The notes under the pieces: generated by a model
The model's input: the letters and a program-made list of their open reading frames with translations, nothing else
Database searches by the model: none
What the model was told of the DNA's origin: nothing
Position numbers and translations under genes: made by a program
From: Blasia pusilla
Lineage: Eukaryota > Marchantiophyta > Marchantiopsida > Blasiales
Length of the DNA: 64,000 nucleotides
Reading direction: 5' to 3'
Assembly (NCBI GenBank): GCA_050084515.1
Contig: CM114271.1
Span: forward strand, 66,464,001 to 66,528,000
Part shown: piece by piece, positions 10,098 through 22,410 of the stretch
Numbering within the stretch: position 1 is the first letter of the stretch
Layout: the number at the start of each line of letters is the position of its first letter

Positions 10098-12600
10098 TGT
10101 AGGCGTTTGACTCAAGGTGAGATTACCAATTTTCTTACCATGGAGGATATATGTGTACCTAAAGTTGATCAACCTATGAATAATGTAGCAGTTATTATGG
10201 AAGACTCATCTATTAAACAAGATGACGACGTTACCAAAAATATCCCCATAATTCAAATATTTGAGGTATCTACTCATGTAACTTCTATAGTTGTCGAGCA
10301 AGTATCTTCTACTCAACATGATGACGACATCATGAAAAATATCCCTGCACTTGATACGTCTCAAGTATCCACTCATGTTACGCGTTTAGCTGTTGAGCAA
10401 GTATCTCGTGCATGTCATGAATTAAATCTTCCAACTGAGAATGCTCGGTCACTAGTTCATAATGTTAGACGAGCATCAAGAGTCAACATGTCACTCAATA
10501 TTGCACAAATTCTGAACTTCCAGAAGAGCGATATAATAAAGTTAAGATTACAAGGAGTTATGAACCAAGTAATTGGACGTCGTACTATTGGTTCTATGAG
10601 GGAAATGTGCCCTTCATGCTATGCCCTACATTGGAAGTGTGAAAAGGTGAAGAATTCAAGGAATTGGAACTCACCTTTTGGAATGTGTTATAATCATGGA
10701 AAAGTACAACTTCTTGATTTTTGGTGTTAGAGCTCAAAGTCTTCATTTTCTTTCATATTCTCGAGCTTATAGTTGTGCTCTTCAATTAGCATCAATCGGA
10801 GCTCAAGTCAAGGACCAAGTTGCTCGCACTTGACACTTTCGTATTCAAGGTGGAATATATCACAAATTTGGCCCATTGCATCTTGATGAGGGGAGTAATC
10901 CCCAATTTGCTCTACTGAACATCTACAATAGTGCAAATGAATTGAAAAATCATGGAAGAGTTATATTTGATGATCTTTGACCATAAATCATAAGAGGGTT
11001 GCAAGATATGTTACATGAATATAATCCTTATGTGAGGATATTTTGACTCATTGAAAATGAGGACCTTATCTTTGTATCATTTTAAAGGCGCATACGCGGG
11101 GAATGGATTCCAAAGGTTACAGCTTACCAACTGCATTTGAGGTTGTTGCAATCTTAACTGGTGTTGACCATCGTGATATTATTGTCTGATTACATAGTGG
11201 AGGCATTCTTCGTATTTCAGATCGAAATGAAGCATATGTTCCATTGCATTTTGTATTATTATTTATCTATGGCAAAGCACTTTGGCATCCAAGAATACCT
11301 CTTGGAAGATTTGAAGAAATCATAACTGCCAATATTCCTACTACAATGGATGGAGATATGGAAGGATTGGATGACTGCATAGACGAAGGAAGAATCGATG
11401 ATGAGAATGCTCATGAAGGAAGGAGAGAAACGGAAATAATTCACTTCTTTTGGACTACAAATCCATGTTGATGTTGAAGATGATAATTGTTTGCTTGGAT
11501 TTGATCATCTTACTCTAGAATACATGGTTGATATTTATGCTAGAGTAGAGATGCAACGACTGTCTTGGGTTTGCTTAAATAAAAAAGAGTTTCGAGCTGA
11601 ATTATATTAAGGTCTAAAGGATGCCATATATCAAAGTGACGGGGATAGTGCAAAGTTTCGGAGGTGCATTGTATTTCCTTCTTCTTTTAGTGGGGATCCA
11701 CACCATATGCATCAATTTTATCAAGATTCCATGGCGATTGTGAGGAAACTCAAGACACCAAATAATTTTCTTCCAATGACCTGCAATCCTAAATGGAAGG
11801 AAATCACTTCAACACTATTACCTAGTCAAAAACCTATTGATACACCACATTTTATTGTGAGAGTTTTTGAGAAAAAGAGAAGAACCTATTAAGGCTTCTT
11901 CTTGAGAAGAACATCTTGGGAAGGATTGTAGGTTGTATTCATGTTGTTGAATTCCAAAAAATAGGATAAGCTGCGCTCTACATCAAAATATGATGATATA
12001 ATATCAGTTGAGATCCACAATCCAAACACTCATCTGAAACTCCATTCTACTGTAGCTAATTGCATGGTTCATGGCCCATGTGAACAACTCAATCCTAATG
12101 CTCCATGCATGGACAAGGAAACCAAAAAGTGTACCAAAGGCTACCCAAAGCCTTTTGCAAGCATATGTACGGAGAGCGAGGATGGTTATCCAGTTTATTG
12201 AAGGCACGCAATCTATGACATAAATTTTCATCTTTTGGATATCCAACACCTTAAAAAATTCGTTAATTTTTTTAGGGTGTTGGATCGCGCTTTATTACCT
12301 TTCTTCCATTATCCAACCTATTGTGATATAGGTTGGATAATAGATTAAAGGTAATAAAGCGCGATCAAAGTTTGGACAATCGTTGGGTTGTTCCTTACAA
12401 TCCTTTAGTATGTACTCTCTTTGATTGTGATATAAATTTGGAGATCACGAATACCATTTCAACTGTGAAATAATTATATAATATGTATATAAGGGATCCG
12501 ATGCGATATCATTTAAGACGACAAAAGATGGAACTACTGAAATGACAAGGGAGGTAATCAATAAAACAACACATTCTCTGGATACATGGTATAGTAATCA
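10098..12600 (+). pseudogene. Helitron Rep-side half (decayed)
   Basis: The open frame 10107-10730 ends with CPSCYALHWKCE and FGMCYNHGKVQLL, the typical Helitron N-terminal cysteine module. Next, in other frames, come YVFRIQGGIYHKIGPLHL-like and PTAFEVVAILTGVD-like blocks (about 10840-11180). Then come SGGILRISDRNEAYVPLHF (about 11200), FPSSFSGDPHHMHQFYQDSM (about 11670-11730), TCNPKW (11778), MVHGPCEQLNPNAPCM (about 12070) and LDNRWVVPYNP (about 12372). These are the landmark blocks around the Rep domain. The HUH metal-binding triad itself is not preserved in a form I can read. Within 10107-10730 a phrase of about 45 residues containing VSTHVTxxxVEQVS is duplicated. Stops and frameshifts make it non-functional. 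Confidence 0.8.
12241..12366. repeat. Two adjacent foldback hairpins inside the Helitron
   Basis: The first hairpin, 12241-12285, pairs ATCCAACACC with its complement across an AT-rich loop. The second, 12283-12366, has outer arms GATCGCGCTTTATTACCTTT (12283-12302) and its exact complement (12347-12366), plus an inner stem around TTATCCAACCTA. They separate two blocks (DGYPVY near 12180 and LDNRWVVPYNP near 12372) that in Helitrons are normally only some tens of residues apart, so they look inserted. Confidence 0.85.
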
Positions 12601-12721
12601 CTTTTCAATGATATATTTTTCTTTTGTAAGATGCCTCACAATGCACAAGTACGAAGATGTAATGTTTTTTTTAACTCATAACATATGATATCTAACTATT
12701 AATTATGTGTATCTTTTTTTA

Positions 12722-12727
<6 letters not shown>

Positions 12728-12815
<88 letters not shown>
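12728..12815. repeat. (AT)n microsatellite
   Basis: About 87 bp of uninterrupted TA dinucleotides. A 100-codon frame through it encodes only alternating Ile-Tyr and is not a gene. Confidence 0.98.
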
Positions 12816-12817
<2 letters not shown>

Positions 12818-13103
12818 TCTTCCTCTAAATCATGTTGGAGATTATTCAAGTTTAGCTTACATACATAACAACCAAGTATCCAAAGGTTGGCAGTTCATGT
12901 ACCTGAGTTACAAACCGTTTTCTTCAATGATCACAATAATATGTAAGAAATATTACAAAGAAATAGGAAGACAACTCTTACACAGTGGTTTGCAACTAAT
13001 CGTTTAGATTTGGAAGCTCGAAAGTATCTATACCTCGAGCTTCCTTCCTATTAACGTTGGAACCAAAAAGATGGATTCGTAGAATTCAAAGGAGAAATGG
13101 CAA

Positions 13104-13353
13104 GGTTGCATGCGAAAAAAAGTCTATGTTTGTGGACTTAAGTCCGTCCTATGGAAGGACTTTTCGGTTTGGGCCTTTGTGTTCCATACTCCCCCATTTC
13201 TTCCTCCCTCCATCTCCACTCCCTCCTCCCTCATTGCTCCTCTCATCCTTGCTTTGCCTTCCATCATGGACTAACAGTGTGAGTCCCACCTCTTGGAACC
13301 TATGTCCGTGGACATATCCAAACTTGTCCGTCCATGTCCGTTTTAGTGCAACC
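13104..13353. mobile_element. Small TIR element (MITE-like), copy 2
   Basis: The left end is GGTTGCATGCGAAAAAAAGT. The right end, reverse-complemented, is GGTTGCACTAAAACGGACAT. The interior shares the AGTCCGTCCTATGGAAGGAC phrase and a pyrimidine-rich middle with 57611-57933. It is 250 bp and sits between Helitron Rep and helicase parts, so it arrived after the Helitron. Confidence 0.65.
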
Positions 13354-13499
13354 GTGACAAATGGTTGTGGGCATCCAATTGGTCACTCATATCTTACTCA
13401 CCTAGGTTAAATCTATTTCGAGTTTCCTCAATGTATTTATAAACTATGTAAATATAAAAGCACCCTTTTGATCATTCCAATATTTAGTATATTAAGAAA

Positions 13500-15690
13500 A
13501 TAGAGTCAAGTTCTGATAGGTGAAGGAAAACGATATTGGTTGCGGTTGCTACTTCATCATATTCGAGGCACAATTATTTATGAATACTTGAGAACTGTGC
13601 ACGGAGTATTATATCCAACATTTAAAGGCTGCTATTCAAATGGGGCTTCTTGAGCATGATAGGGAAGTGTTATCATGCTTTCAAGAATCATCGGAAATCC
13701 GCACAGGTCTAGCATTGCATCAACTCTTTGGTATTATTCTCGCTTATAACACACCAACTTGACATGCTCAACGATGGAGTCAATTTTTGGTCCCACTCAT
13801 TGAGGATAGCTTATATGAACGATGTGAGGTAATTCGTTATCCTATTTCATTAATAATAATTCTTGTCTTCTGATTTTGCTTTTGGACTTATTTCCCATCA
13901 TGGCCTTTACGCAGAAAATAGGAATACATGATCTTGCTCTAGATTCTTAGTTATTAACACTGCATTATTGGAAGTCTACTACCATTTCCAAGATCAAGAA
14001 AAACGATTACCCATCTTCCCAAATATGTCTCAAGTGGATTTCCAAGCTTCATCTTTATATTCCTATTTGGAAGTGGAAGAGCTCCAATATGATCAAGATG
14101 AGTTACATGAACAAGCTAGCCTTGGAGATCAAACTTTGAATGATGAACAACGCTTGATTTTGGACACTATTCATGATAAACTCGACACCATCATTGCAAG
14201 TGATATTACTTGTGGTTAAAAATTGTTCTTCATTGACGGACGTGGTGGAACTGGAAAAACCTTCTTATACAATCTTTTTCTTGCAAGTGTACAAGGTGCT
14301 GGAGGTATAGCTTTAGTTGTCGCTTCATCGGGGATAGCTTCTTTATTTTTAGATGAAGGATGCACTGCGCATTCATGTTTCAAGATTCAATGTAGATGAA
14401 AATTCTACTTACAAGTAAATAATCTGCCATTTCATGACTTTGTAACTCTTTTAACGTGGTAAAGAGATTTCTTATTGAAAATATTAATAACTTTGAATAC
14501 GTTTTTTGTAGTTTACGTAATTAATAGCAAAGTTGCGCAATTTATTCAAAGGGCTTGGCTTATCATATGGGATGAGGTACCTATGACTCATCGCCATGCA
14601 TTTGAGGCTCTAAATCGATCCTTTCAAGATATCATGGGAGTGGTATCTCAAGACTTGAGGAATGTTCGATTTGGTGGCAAATTAATAGTCTTTGGTGGGG
14701 ATTTTTGCCAAGTCTTGCACGTTGTTCTTCATGGAGACCGTCCAAAAATTAGTCAGGCTATATTAAAGAGGTCAACTTTCTGGTCTCATGTGAGGGTAAT
14801 GAAGCTTCCAGTGAATATGAGAGTTCAAAATTTGGAAGTGAACATGCGTGTACAACAACAAGCCTTTCGAGATTGGTTGTTGGAGAGGGTCGTGTGCCTC
14901 TCACTTGGGAGAGGATTTATACATTTGCTAAATGATATGGTGACCAAGAATAAGAAAATAAAGGATCTTATTGATATTATCTACGGAAATGATTATGAAA
15001 AGTTTCGTGACAACAACTTTTTAAGAGATACAAAAATTCTTACACCGAAAAATCAAGATGTTGACGATATCAATATAGAGGTCATGTCTCATTTCTATGG
15101 AGAGGTAATATTCATGTCATTCTCCTCACGCATTCTTTAATGATATTATACATCCAAACTAAAATCATATTCCAATGAACATATCTTTGTTCTTTGCAAG
15201 AACGTACTTACCTTAGTGTTGATTCCATTCTGGATGAGGGAAATTCAATGAGTTATATCTATCCGACCGACTTCTTAAATACTTGCTTACTGTCAGGTCT
15301 ACCATCACATCGTTTAAGCTTGAAGATTGGTGCATGTATCATACTTTTACGGAATTTGAACCGTTGAAAGGGACAAGCAAATGGAACTCGATTGGTGATT
15401 TGTGGATTCATGCAATATGTCATTGATGCCGAAATCATCACAGGAAGAAACACTGATGATGGAGTCTTTATTCCACTTATCTCATTGATTGCATCGTACT
15501 CACGTTTAATTTTTTATTTTCGTAGATTTCAATTTCCTATTCGTCCCGTTTTTGCCATGACTATCAATGAATCTCAAGGAAAAACCTTGAAAAAAATAGA
15601 AATTTACTCACCTACGTGATTCTTCTCCCGTGGTCAATTATACGGAGCCCTTTCAAGAGTAGAAAAAAAAGTGCAATAAATATCACAATA
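13500..15690 (+). pseudogene. Helitron helicase half (decayed PIF1-like)
   Basis: The region opens with a RYWLRLLLHHIRGT-like block (about 13530) and continues through LHQLFGIILAYNTPT (about 13720) and LNDEQRLILDTIHDKLD (about 14135). Walker A is GRGGTGKT at 14238-14261, followed by VASSGIASL. The open frame 14475-15140 then gives WLIIWDEVPMTH (Walker B, D-E), FGGKLIVFGGDFCQVL and KLPVNMRVQ. The C-terminal helicase blocks NESQGKTL and GQLYGALSRV follow at about 15570-15665. Premature stops occur, for example after Walker A, and about 80 bp of extra AT-rich sequence sits before 14530. In life this helicase would unwind DNA for rolling-circle transposition in the nucleus. Confidence 0.85.
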
Positions 15691-15799
15691 GGAAGTGATA
15701 CATTTTCAAATGAAAAAAAAACCGTGATATATAAAGAAATACTTCATATACGTGCATGACACTTCTAGCTAAAAATTAAAACTGGCTTCTGATGGCCCC

Positions 15800-15840
15800 T
15801 ACGAGAAGTACACTCCAAGTGTTGGAGTGTACTTCTCGTA
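15800..15840. repeat. Perfect hairpin 1 downstream of the Helitron helicase
   Basis: The arms are 19 bp, TACGAGAAGTACACTCCAA (15800-15818) and its exact complement (15822-15840), with a 3-nt loop. Confidence 0.95.
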
Positions 15841-15847
15841 ACACTCT

Positions 15848-15890
15848 ATTTGTGCGAATAACTTGCGGAATGCAAGTTATTCGCACAAAT
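15848..15890. repeat. Perfect hairpin 2, 7 bp after hairpin 1
   Basis: The arms are 19 bp, ATTTGTGCGAATAACTTGC (15848-15866) and its exact complement (15872-15890), with a 5-nt loop. The pair lies about 110 bp beyond the helicase remnant, where a Helitron 3' end could be. Helitron terminal hairpins are usually single and shorter, so this is not proof. Confidence 0.95.
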
Positions 15891-16307
15891 TTCTACCTTA
15901 GGCCGGATGTTAGTATTACTTTTCTCATTAAGAAGAATAGACTGGTCATAATCTCTTACCCGTCTCCGAATCGTGCCAAGATTTCCCCATGTTTTCGTAT
16001 TTCCGAACTCCCTCGTGGAACTCAAAACCAGCATCAAACCGGTTTTCGGAAAGGACGCAGTCATGCACCTTCATTTGCATTTGTAGGGAGAATCAGATTA
16101 TGCGGTTTAGTTATGTCGTATTTATTTTTACAGTTTCTATAGAGGAGGGTTATTTACTTTTCTAGGTGCAAATTAAATAGCCCTCCGAAGTAGAAATGCT
16201 ACGTAGGAATAATTCTTTCAGGAATGGAAACGGTAACATTGATGGGAACATCGTGTCTATACAGCCAGAGGATGAGCTTTGATTCCCATGACAGATCTCA
16301 TGAATGA

Positions 16308-18283
16308 TCAAGTAAAGATGGACAGAAATTTTTCATCGGCGGCGAGAGCTTGTTGGACCTCGGCACACACAGCAAACTGTAAAACCGCCACAAAATCTGA
16401 TCCGGGGGGTGTTGGATGAACGAGGCAAACACCCGAGGGCAGGAAGTCAAATCCGCAATTCAGCCCGGCCAGGAAGGGATTGCCGCATCCAAAATCGATA
16501 TCATATAGTGGGAATCTGTGCCACGACGTGATGATTAAGTGGCGGCCCTTCCAGCTGCTCCAGTTACCCAAAAATTGCAATGAATTCCCTATGACGCCTC
16601 TGAACGTGCTCGGTGTCACTCCTTGGACACATTCGTGAACGAGCCTTGCAGCCGTTTGGAAACTGGATAATTCTGTGGCGTCCTTGACTACTGGAAATAG
16701 GCAGGCGAACGAAAAATTGCTCGAATAGCAGTCCGGAAGAGGCTGCCCATCGCAACACCTCTTCCTACCATCGATCATGGTACCTACTGCTGTCTCGCTG
16801 GAGTTCTTGCCCATGATAGATGCGGGCAAATTGGCTATCGACTGCCAGATATGAGCTTGCAGGCAATCTAGAGTACTTAAACGCATATCTATAGTGGCTG
16901 CTGCTTCCGCCTTCAAACGGTCTATGGTTGACCTCTTCACACTGTAGAACCGAGATGTTAAAGGATTAGTCTCCGGAAATCTCAAGTCGGCTCCCAGGTC
17001 GACTCGGCGTGGAGACGACGCATTCAGGCTTGGCTCCTTCAGCGGCGGCCAGAAATCCCATATCGAGATGTTTGCTCGCGACTTGTCGTGGCACGGGACA
17101 ATAGTTGTTTCACGTCGACGCGATTCTTCCGACCATGCAATCAGGAAGTCCATCATGCTCCTCCCGTCCGCTGTCATGTGACTGAAAGTGGCGCAAACGG
17201 AGATAGATCCGCATTTGAAACGCGTGACCTGCAGGAATCCCTCAAGTATCACTCACGTGAAGGGATCATGGATCGCGAGTCCTTAATTCGAAGAAGGTAG
17301 CGATCTTAGCTTGAAGCATCTTCCGCTAGGTTTAGTACAAATCAGCAGAAGAGTATGATAGTATGACGCCCCAAACTTAATCATGGATATCATTGCATCT
17401 CCTCCTAACATTTAAGATCGGATCCTCTACATGCGTTTTAAATTCATGTAAGTATTTGAAATGCAGCTGCTTGAAATACTGATTGCTTCCAGCAATCAGT
17501 TCCCCCGTACGCATGGAGTCAGTCTACCGATCGACAGTTCAAGACTACCCAGGACATCGCACGTGAGAAACTTCAGAGGAATTCCGCAGCACCGACAATG
17601 CGTTGATCTAGACCGATATGCGCATAGTACATACGCTTACAGGAGTTGTACGCACAAATTTTAAGCGTACGTCGACGGACAGCGTGAAGAAACCTCGCAC
17701 ATGACACTTCTGCAGGCCAATTATGAGCGAAGATTCTGAATGGAGGCAGAGCGATGATCCATCTCACCTGAACGAAAAGCGATGGCAATGGCGCGTCGGA
17801 AATTTGCTGGAACTTGGACGAGTCCAAACCTAGAAGCTCGAAACCGGACAGCAGTCTACAAGGCTCGAATCCATGCTTGTCCTGCGATTTACTCAGACCT
17901 ACCACAACGTCCAAGTCCTCGTCGATGAACGCGTCGATGAAAGGAACCCCTTCGTCGTTGCAGCACAAGCGGCGGAGGGTGGCGTCGTAAGTCTTCACCC
18001 ATCGCCCCGCCATATTGTAGAAGGGAACAAGAAGCTTGCTGAGCGAGAGTTTGAGCCGCTCGATGAAAGCGATGTGATCCGCGGGCGTGTTTTTTTGAAC
18101 TCGATAGAAGAAAACTATCCCCACGTAGCCATCTATGAACAAGACGTCGTAAAGAGAAGGCTCCATGAGGACGGGATGCTCCGTTTTCTCAAGCGGGAGA
18201 ATCGTGCTCACCTTCACGTCCTTCAGCTCCAATTTTGAGTGCGTAAACTTCCTCATCTCCGTGCCTAACCCTAAGCTCCCCAT
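16308..18283 (-). CDS. BAHD-family acyl-CoA-dependent acyltransferase (two exons)
   Basis: Exon 1 is 18283-17768 and exon 2 is 17228-16308. The intron of 539 nt has GT-AG ends and sits exactly between FVQ and VTRFKCG, the usual BAHD intron position. The joined protein is about 478 residues, normal for the family. It starts MGSLGLGTEMRKF. The catalytic motif HxxxDG is present as HMTADG early in exon 2. The structural DFGWG motif near the C-terminus reads DFGCG, with Trp replaced by Cys. BAHD enzymes move an acyl group from acyl-CoA to a hydroxyl or amine of a specialised metabolite in the cytosol; hydroxycinnamoyl transferases are one group. The substrate cannot be told from the sequence. Both exons are fully open, so this is the best candidate for a working gene here. 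Intact splice sites and reading frames support function; the altered DFGWG leaves some doubt. Confidence 0.88.
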
Positions 18284-20811
18284 CTCTTGCCGAAGTGTGC
18301 GATCTCACCCGGAGCGCAATCGCAAGAGCGCGCGGATCGCTACTTGAGCTTCAAAGCGGTCGGCGAGTCAGGAGAAACATGGTAGGTTCTCCCGATTCCG
18401 TATGAAACGATGAGCTTCATGGAGCGCTCTAGGGTGCGGTTGATTCCCGGACCTGCGAGAGGTCCACGACGTCAAACGGATTCCATGAAGCTCGGAGTCC
18501 ACCATTGGCAGGACATCCGCACGGCTGAACAGCGGACGAACTCGCTGCAGTGAAAGAATCTTTCATCTAGTCTGGATCCGTTCCGATGAACAGACTTTCA
18601 TGCTGGTGAACGAGATCATCCACGTTTTCCCGAAAAATCAGTGAGCATGCGCCGACGACGTTTGCGAACTTGAGGGTTCTATGACAACTCGCGCCGGTCA
18701 AACGAGTTTCGCAGGCCGGAACTGCGGACTGCTCTGCTCGAATTCAGCACCTGTAGGCAGTCAGTCAGTCTCAAGGGACACGACTCCAAAGCGGACCGAC
18801 GATCCGTGAGCGGCATAGATATTTCCTCAGACATGCAATGGATTCTTAAAGGGACGCTCGCAGATATCACGCTCAAGCCCGGAGCCAAGGATTTCAGCAG
18901 TTGGATTCTCTATCGTTCAGATCGCAGTGAGGTGCTTGGTGGTTCAGCTCCCCGCTCAGCTTGAATGAATGAGCATGCTCATCGTTTTACTGCGGATTTC
19001 TTAGCTCACATGATTTGCTTCGACTTCGCTCTCGGATCACTTGGGGCAGTTCAAGTCGCAAGCTCCCGATTCGGCTCGTACCCTCTGAAGATTCATGGCA
19101 GGACAACTGCGATCTCCAATTTCGTACCAAACATTTCACAGGTTGTACCATAATTTGGCCCTCTTTGTTTGTACTTCTAATCTACTATCGTCCAGGGCCT
19201 TGTTTTCCTTATATTTGCCCGTGTGATGTTTTTCCGTAGCACCTTCGATCTCTTCTCATACTTTGTCGAGAGGAGAGCATTCAAATACCGAAATTCAAAG
19301 CGGGTTTTCTCTATACATACGTTCATGTTTTTTTCCTGTTAATTACGTTATTTTCCTGTTTCTCCATTTTATCAAAATATGAAATAATGTGAGGATATTC
19401 GGACCTCTCTAATCTCTACTTTGTATTTCCTCTAACTTTGAATTATGCACCACAATTTATGAGAGGGTTCTTTAGAGCATGGCGTTGAAAATTTGGTGTA
19501 GGTAGAAATTTGTATGGATCCCAAAACAAGTGTAATATTATAAACTAAGATGGACAAACTTCCACTTCCACCTGTTATCTTCAAAGGGACCTTCTTTTTT
19601 GGGAGGGCTTCATTTCTTTTGGAGGAGAATTCCCAAAAAAATCCCCCTTTCCATGGATCTCATTTTTAAATTTTTTTATATTGCCCTATTTGTGCAGGCC
19701 CATTTTTATGAAAACATGTAATAAATGAGATATGAGATTAAAAAAGTAAAGTAAGGAGTTGATATATTAACGAAAATAAAACTAATGAAGTCTTGGTTGG
19801 TAGTAATGGCAGTTAGGGTAGTTTGGAGGATATGATGTTAGTTTATGACGATATTTTGGAAGATATAACATATAATTTACTTTTGTCAAAATGATATTAG
19901 TTAAGCCTTGAGAGGAAGCCATGTGGCACAAAATAAGATTAGACCTATTTTGTACTCTTGTGGATCCCTTGTGAGTATATATAAAGAGGCCAGACCTTTA
20001 AAAGTTCATCACCTTCAATGTCGTGCAACTACTCTCCTTGAACATTAATCTTTGTTGTTGCGTAAGCGTGCGTTCAGTAGATCACGCTCTCAAGGCTGAT
20101 TTGCATCCAAACACGCATTCTGGTTAGTCGGGTCTTTGATCTTTGGTCTCTCATCAAGTTCAACCTTCCTTGTTTCGCGATTTACAACACGGGCAAGTCT
20201 CAAAAGACTTGGGACAAACTTTCTGGTCGATTTAGGAACCTCAAACGGCGTTTCGCGCCTGGCAGTTCCAACTGTCCGATGGATATCCCATGAGTCCCTA
20301 ACCGAGACTTGCACAAAGTGAATCTCGGATCGGAATCCAAGTTTGGCGTACAAAGTCCACTCCCTTGGATTATGTTTGGGTTTCGAGTTCCAACGCCAAA
20401 CTCTCGTTCTATCCTGTGCCTCAGAGACGCCGTTTGGTGCTCAAAGTGGGGATTTGTGTTCCAAGACATCTTGGAGAGATTCCTCCCTTACTAGTACTTC
20501 TAGGGATCTCTAGGGTTCCCTACATTTAGGGAAAGACACCCGGGCCTCTCCAATTGGCCTTCAACCCGATTGCTCTTACACTCGTTTTTCACCTCGTTGA
20601 GGGTGGGGGAAGGGGAGAGAGTTTTTTTTTGGTTTTCTTTATTAAGTTTAAGAGATGCGTAAAGTGATATTTATTTATTTATTAAATAAATTTAAGAGGT
20701 GCACCAAATGATACTTGCATAATAGGTACTCAATTCTTACCTTTTTTTCTTCTTTCTTTTTGCATTTTCTCTTGTGAATTTCTTACAAATCATTTTTTTA
20801 AATTTTCATAT
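18284..20811. other. Upstream DNA of the BAHD gene and unassigned sequence
   Basis: 18284-19250 is moderately GC-rich and is the likely promoter and 5' leader side of the BAHD gene; no clear TATA box was found on the minus strand. 19250-19950 is AT-rich. A good TATA-like TATATATAAAG sits at about 19976 on the plus strand, followed by about 600 bp of balanced composition with overlapping open frames on both strands (20090-20494) that I do not recognise. It could be part of an LTR or a non-coding element. Confidence 0.3.
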
Positions 20812-21040
20812 TCTCAATATTTTATAAATTTTCAAATTCTTAACATTTTCAAATTTTACATATTCTTAATATTTTATAAATTTTCATATTCTTAATATTT
20901 TATAAATTTTCATATTCTTAATATTTTATAAATTTTCATATTCTTAATATTTTATAAATTTTCATATTCTTAATATTTTATAAATTTTCATATTCTTAAT
21001 ATTTTATAAATTTTCATATTCTAAATAATTTTTATAAATT
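20812..21040 (+). repeat. 26-bp AT-rich tandem repeat
   Basis: The unit ATTTTCATATTCTTAATATT plus TTATAA, 26 bp, repeats about seven times almost perfectly at 20870-21010, with diverged units on both sides. Confidence 0.95.
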
Positions 21041-22179
21041 TTAGTATTCTTAAAAAACTATGCCCAAATAAAAGTAATATTTTTAAAATTTACTATTTAT
21101 TTTGAATTTTTGCATCCGCCTAGTAGTATAATAAGAGAACACAACATCAAATGACTCACAATTCACTTCAGCTTGTCCGGCCCCCGCACCTCCTCCTCCT
21201 CCCTTGATTGTATTTCCTCAAGATCTCTCATTCCGTGAGCGACCTAATGTGCGTATGAGATAATGGGAGCATTTAAAAGGTTGCTAGGAGCTAGTTCCAA
21301 TAGATTAAAGATTTAGACAAACACGCAAGTATGTTTCTTGCAATGGGCCCATAATAATATGAATGCTAGTTTTGGTTCGAGGACCACAAGGAGCGACCCA
21401 AGAGGAGTTCCTTGGATAAAGAGAGGGTTGAAGTTATGTATAATTTGATAACTCGGGAAGTGTCTCCGGCGAAATTGGGCGGATGAATCCCATCTTGGGA
21501 ACCATGGGGGTTTCACCCTATGGAATTCCAATTTTTTTAGAAGAACAACATGCATATATGAGAATGATAACAAAAAAAACCATTTGCAAGGAGGTTTGTG
21601 TTGATGAAATACAAACTAATAATACTTATGAAATCAAACAAGGAGAAAGAAATGAGTTGAGTTGTAACCCACGCTCGAATCAATAAGATGTAACTAAAGC
21701 TCGTTAGTATGAAGATAATGATGAGGAGATGGTGCTTAGATCACATGCATCTTACTCTTTGGGTTTATTTTCCAGAGAGAGTATTGTAGCATGGACTTTT
21801 GCATTGAGGTAAGATGAAGATTTCTTAGATTGGGAGTTTGGTGAGAAGGTAATAAGTGATTGAGATATCCACAATGATAGGACAATCTTGGAGTACTTTC
21901 ATATTGGTTATATAGCATGCATAATGGGAGAATGAGACTGGGATCAAATCCTACAGCAAGCTATTGGAGTTGAGAATATCTATGTGGTGTATCCGAGGAA
22001 GTTGGACGTTGGTCCTAATCAATCTAACATGACGTGTTGACAAGGAGGGTAACATGAGTGTGTAGATTATCTCCTATTTGGGGCTTACTTGGAGCTAATT
22101 TGAAGAACTTACAATTTGAGAAAAAAACTCCTAATCAACTTTCTATTTTGGGAAGTTTTCTTTTACATATTATGACAGG
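21041..22179. other. AT-rich, no recognised gene
   Basis: Only short open frames occur and none is recognisable. A CT-rich stretch lies near 21180. Confidence 0.3.
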
Positions 22180-22410
22180 GTAAGGTCAAGAAGATGACAT
22201 GTATGCATAGGTCAATTACATGTCTAGATTATAATTGAGGACGGTGTCATATTTTAGAAGTGTAAGATGATAAGGGTAAGGTCAAGAAGATGGCATGTAT
22301 GCATAGGTCAACGAGAGAGGATGTTCATTTACATGTATAGATTATAATTGAGGATGGTGTCATGTTTTAGAAATGTAAGGTCAAGAAGATGACCTGAATG
22401 CATAGAAGTG
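22180..22410 (+). repeat. Imperfect tandem repeat of about 100 bp
   Basis: The phrase TAAGGTCAAGAAGATGRCAT, with GTATGCATAGGTCAA and then AGATTATAATTGAGGAYGGT, occurs twice. A third partial copy starts near 22377. Confidence 0.85.

Larger units (their letters stand above)
9826..15690 (+). mobile_element. Decayed autonomous Helitron (RepHel)
   Basis: Pieces of one Rep-helicase protein follow in the correct order on the plus strand over nearly 6 kb, in shifting frames with stops. They are an N-terminal C-rich module, the replication-initiator region, a link region and a PIF1-like SF1 helicase. No non-LTR or LTR elements show this order, so Helitron is the secure call. I could not fix the 5' TC or 3' CTRR termini. 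Later additions include two foldback hairpins (12241-12366), an AT microsatellite (12728-12815) and a TIR element (13104-13353). Confidence 0.85.

Noticed and set aside
12705-13007. 100-codon open frame
   Set aside because: Most of it is translated (AT)n microsatellite (Ile-Tyr repeats).
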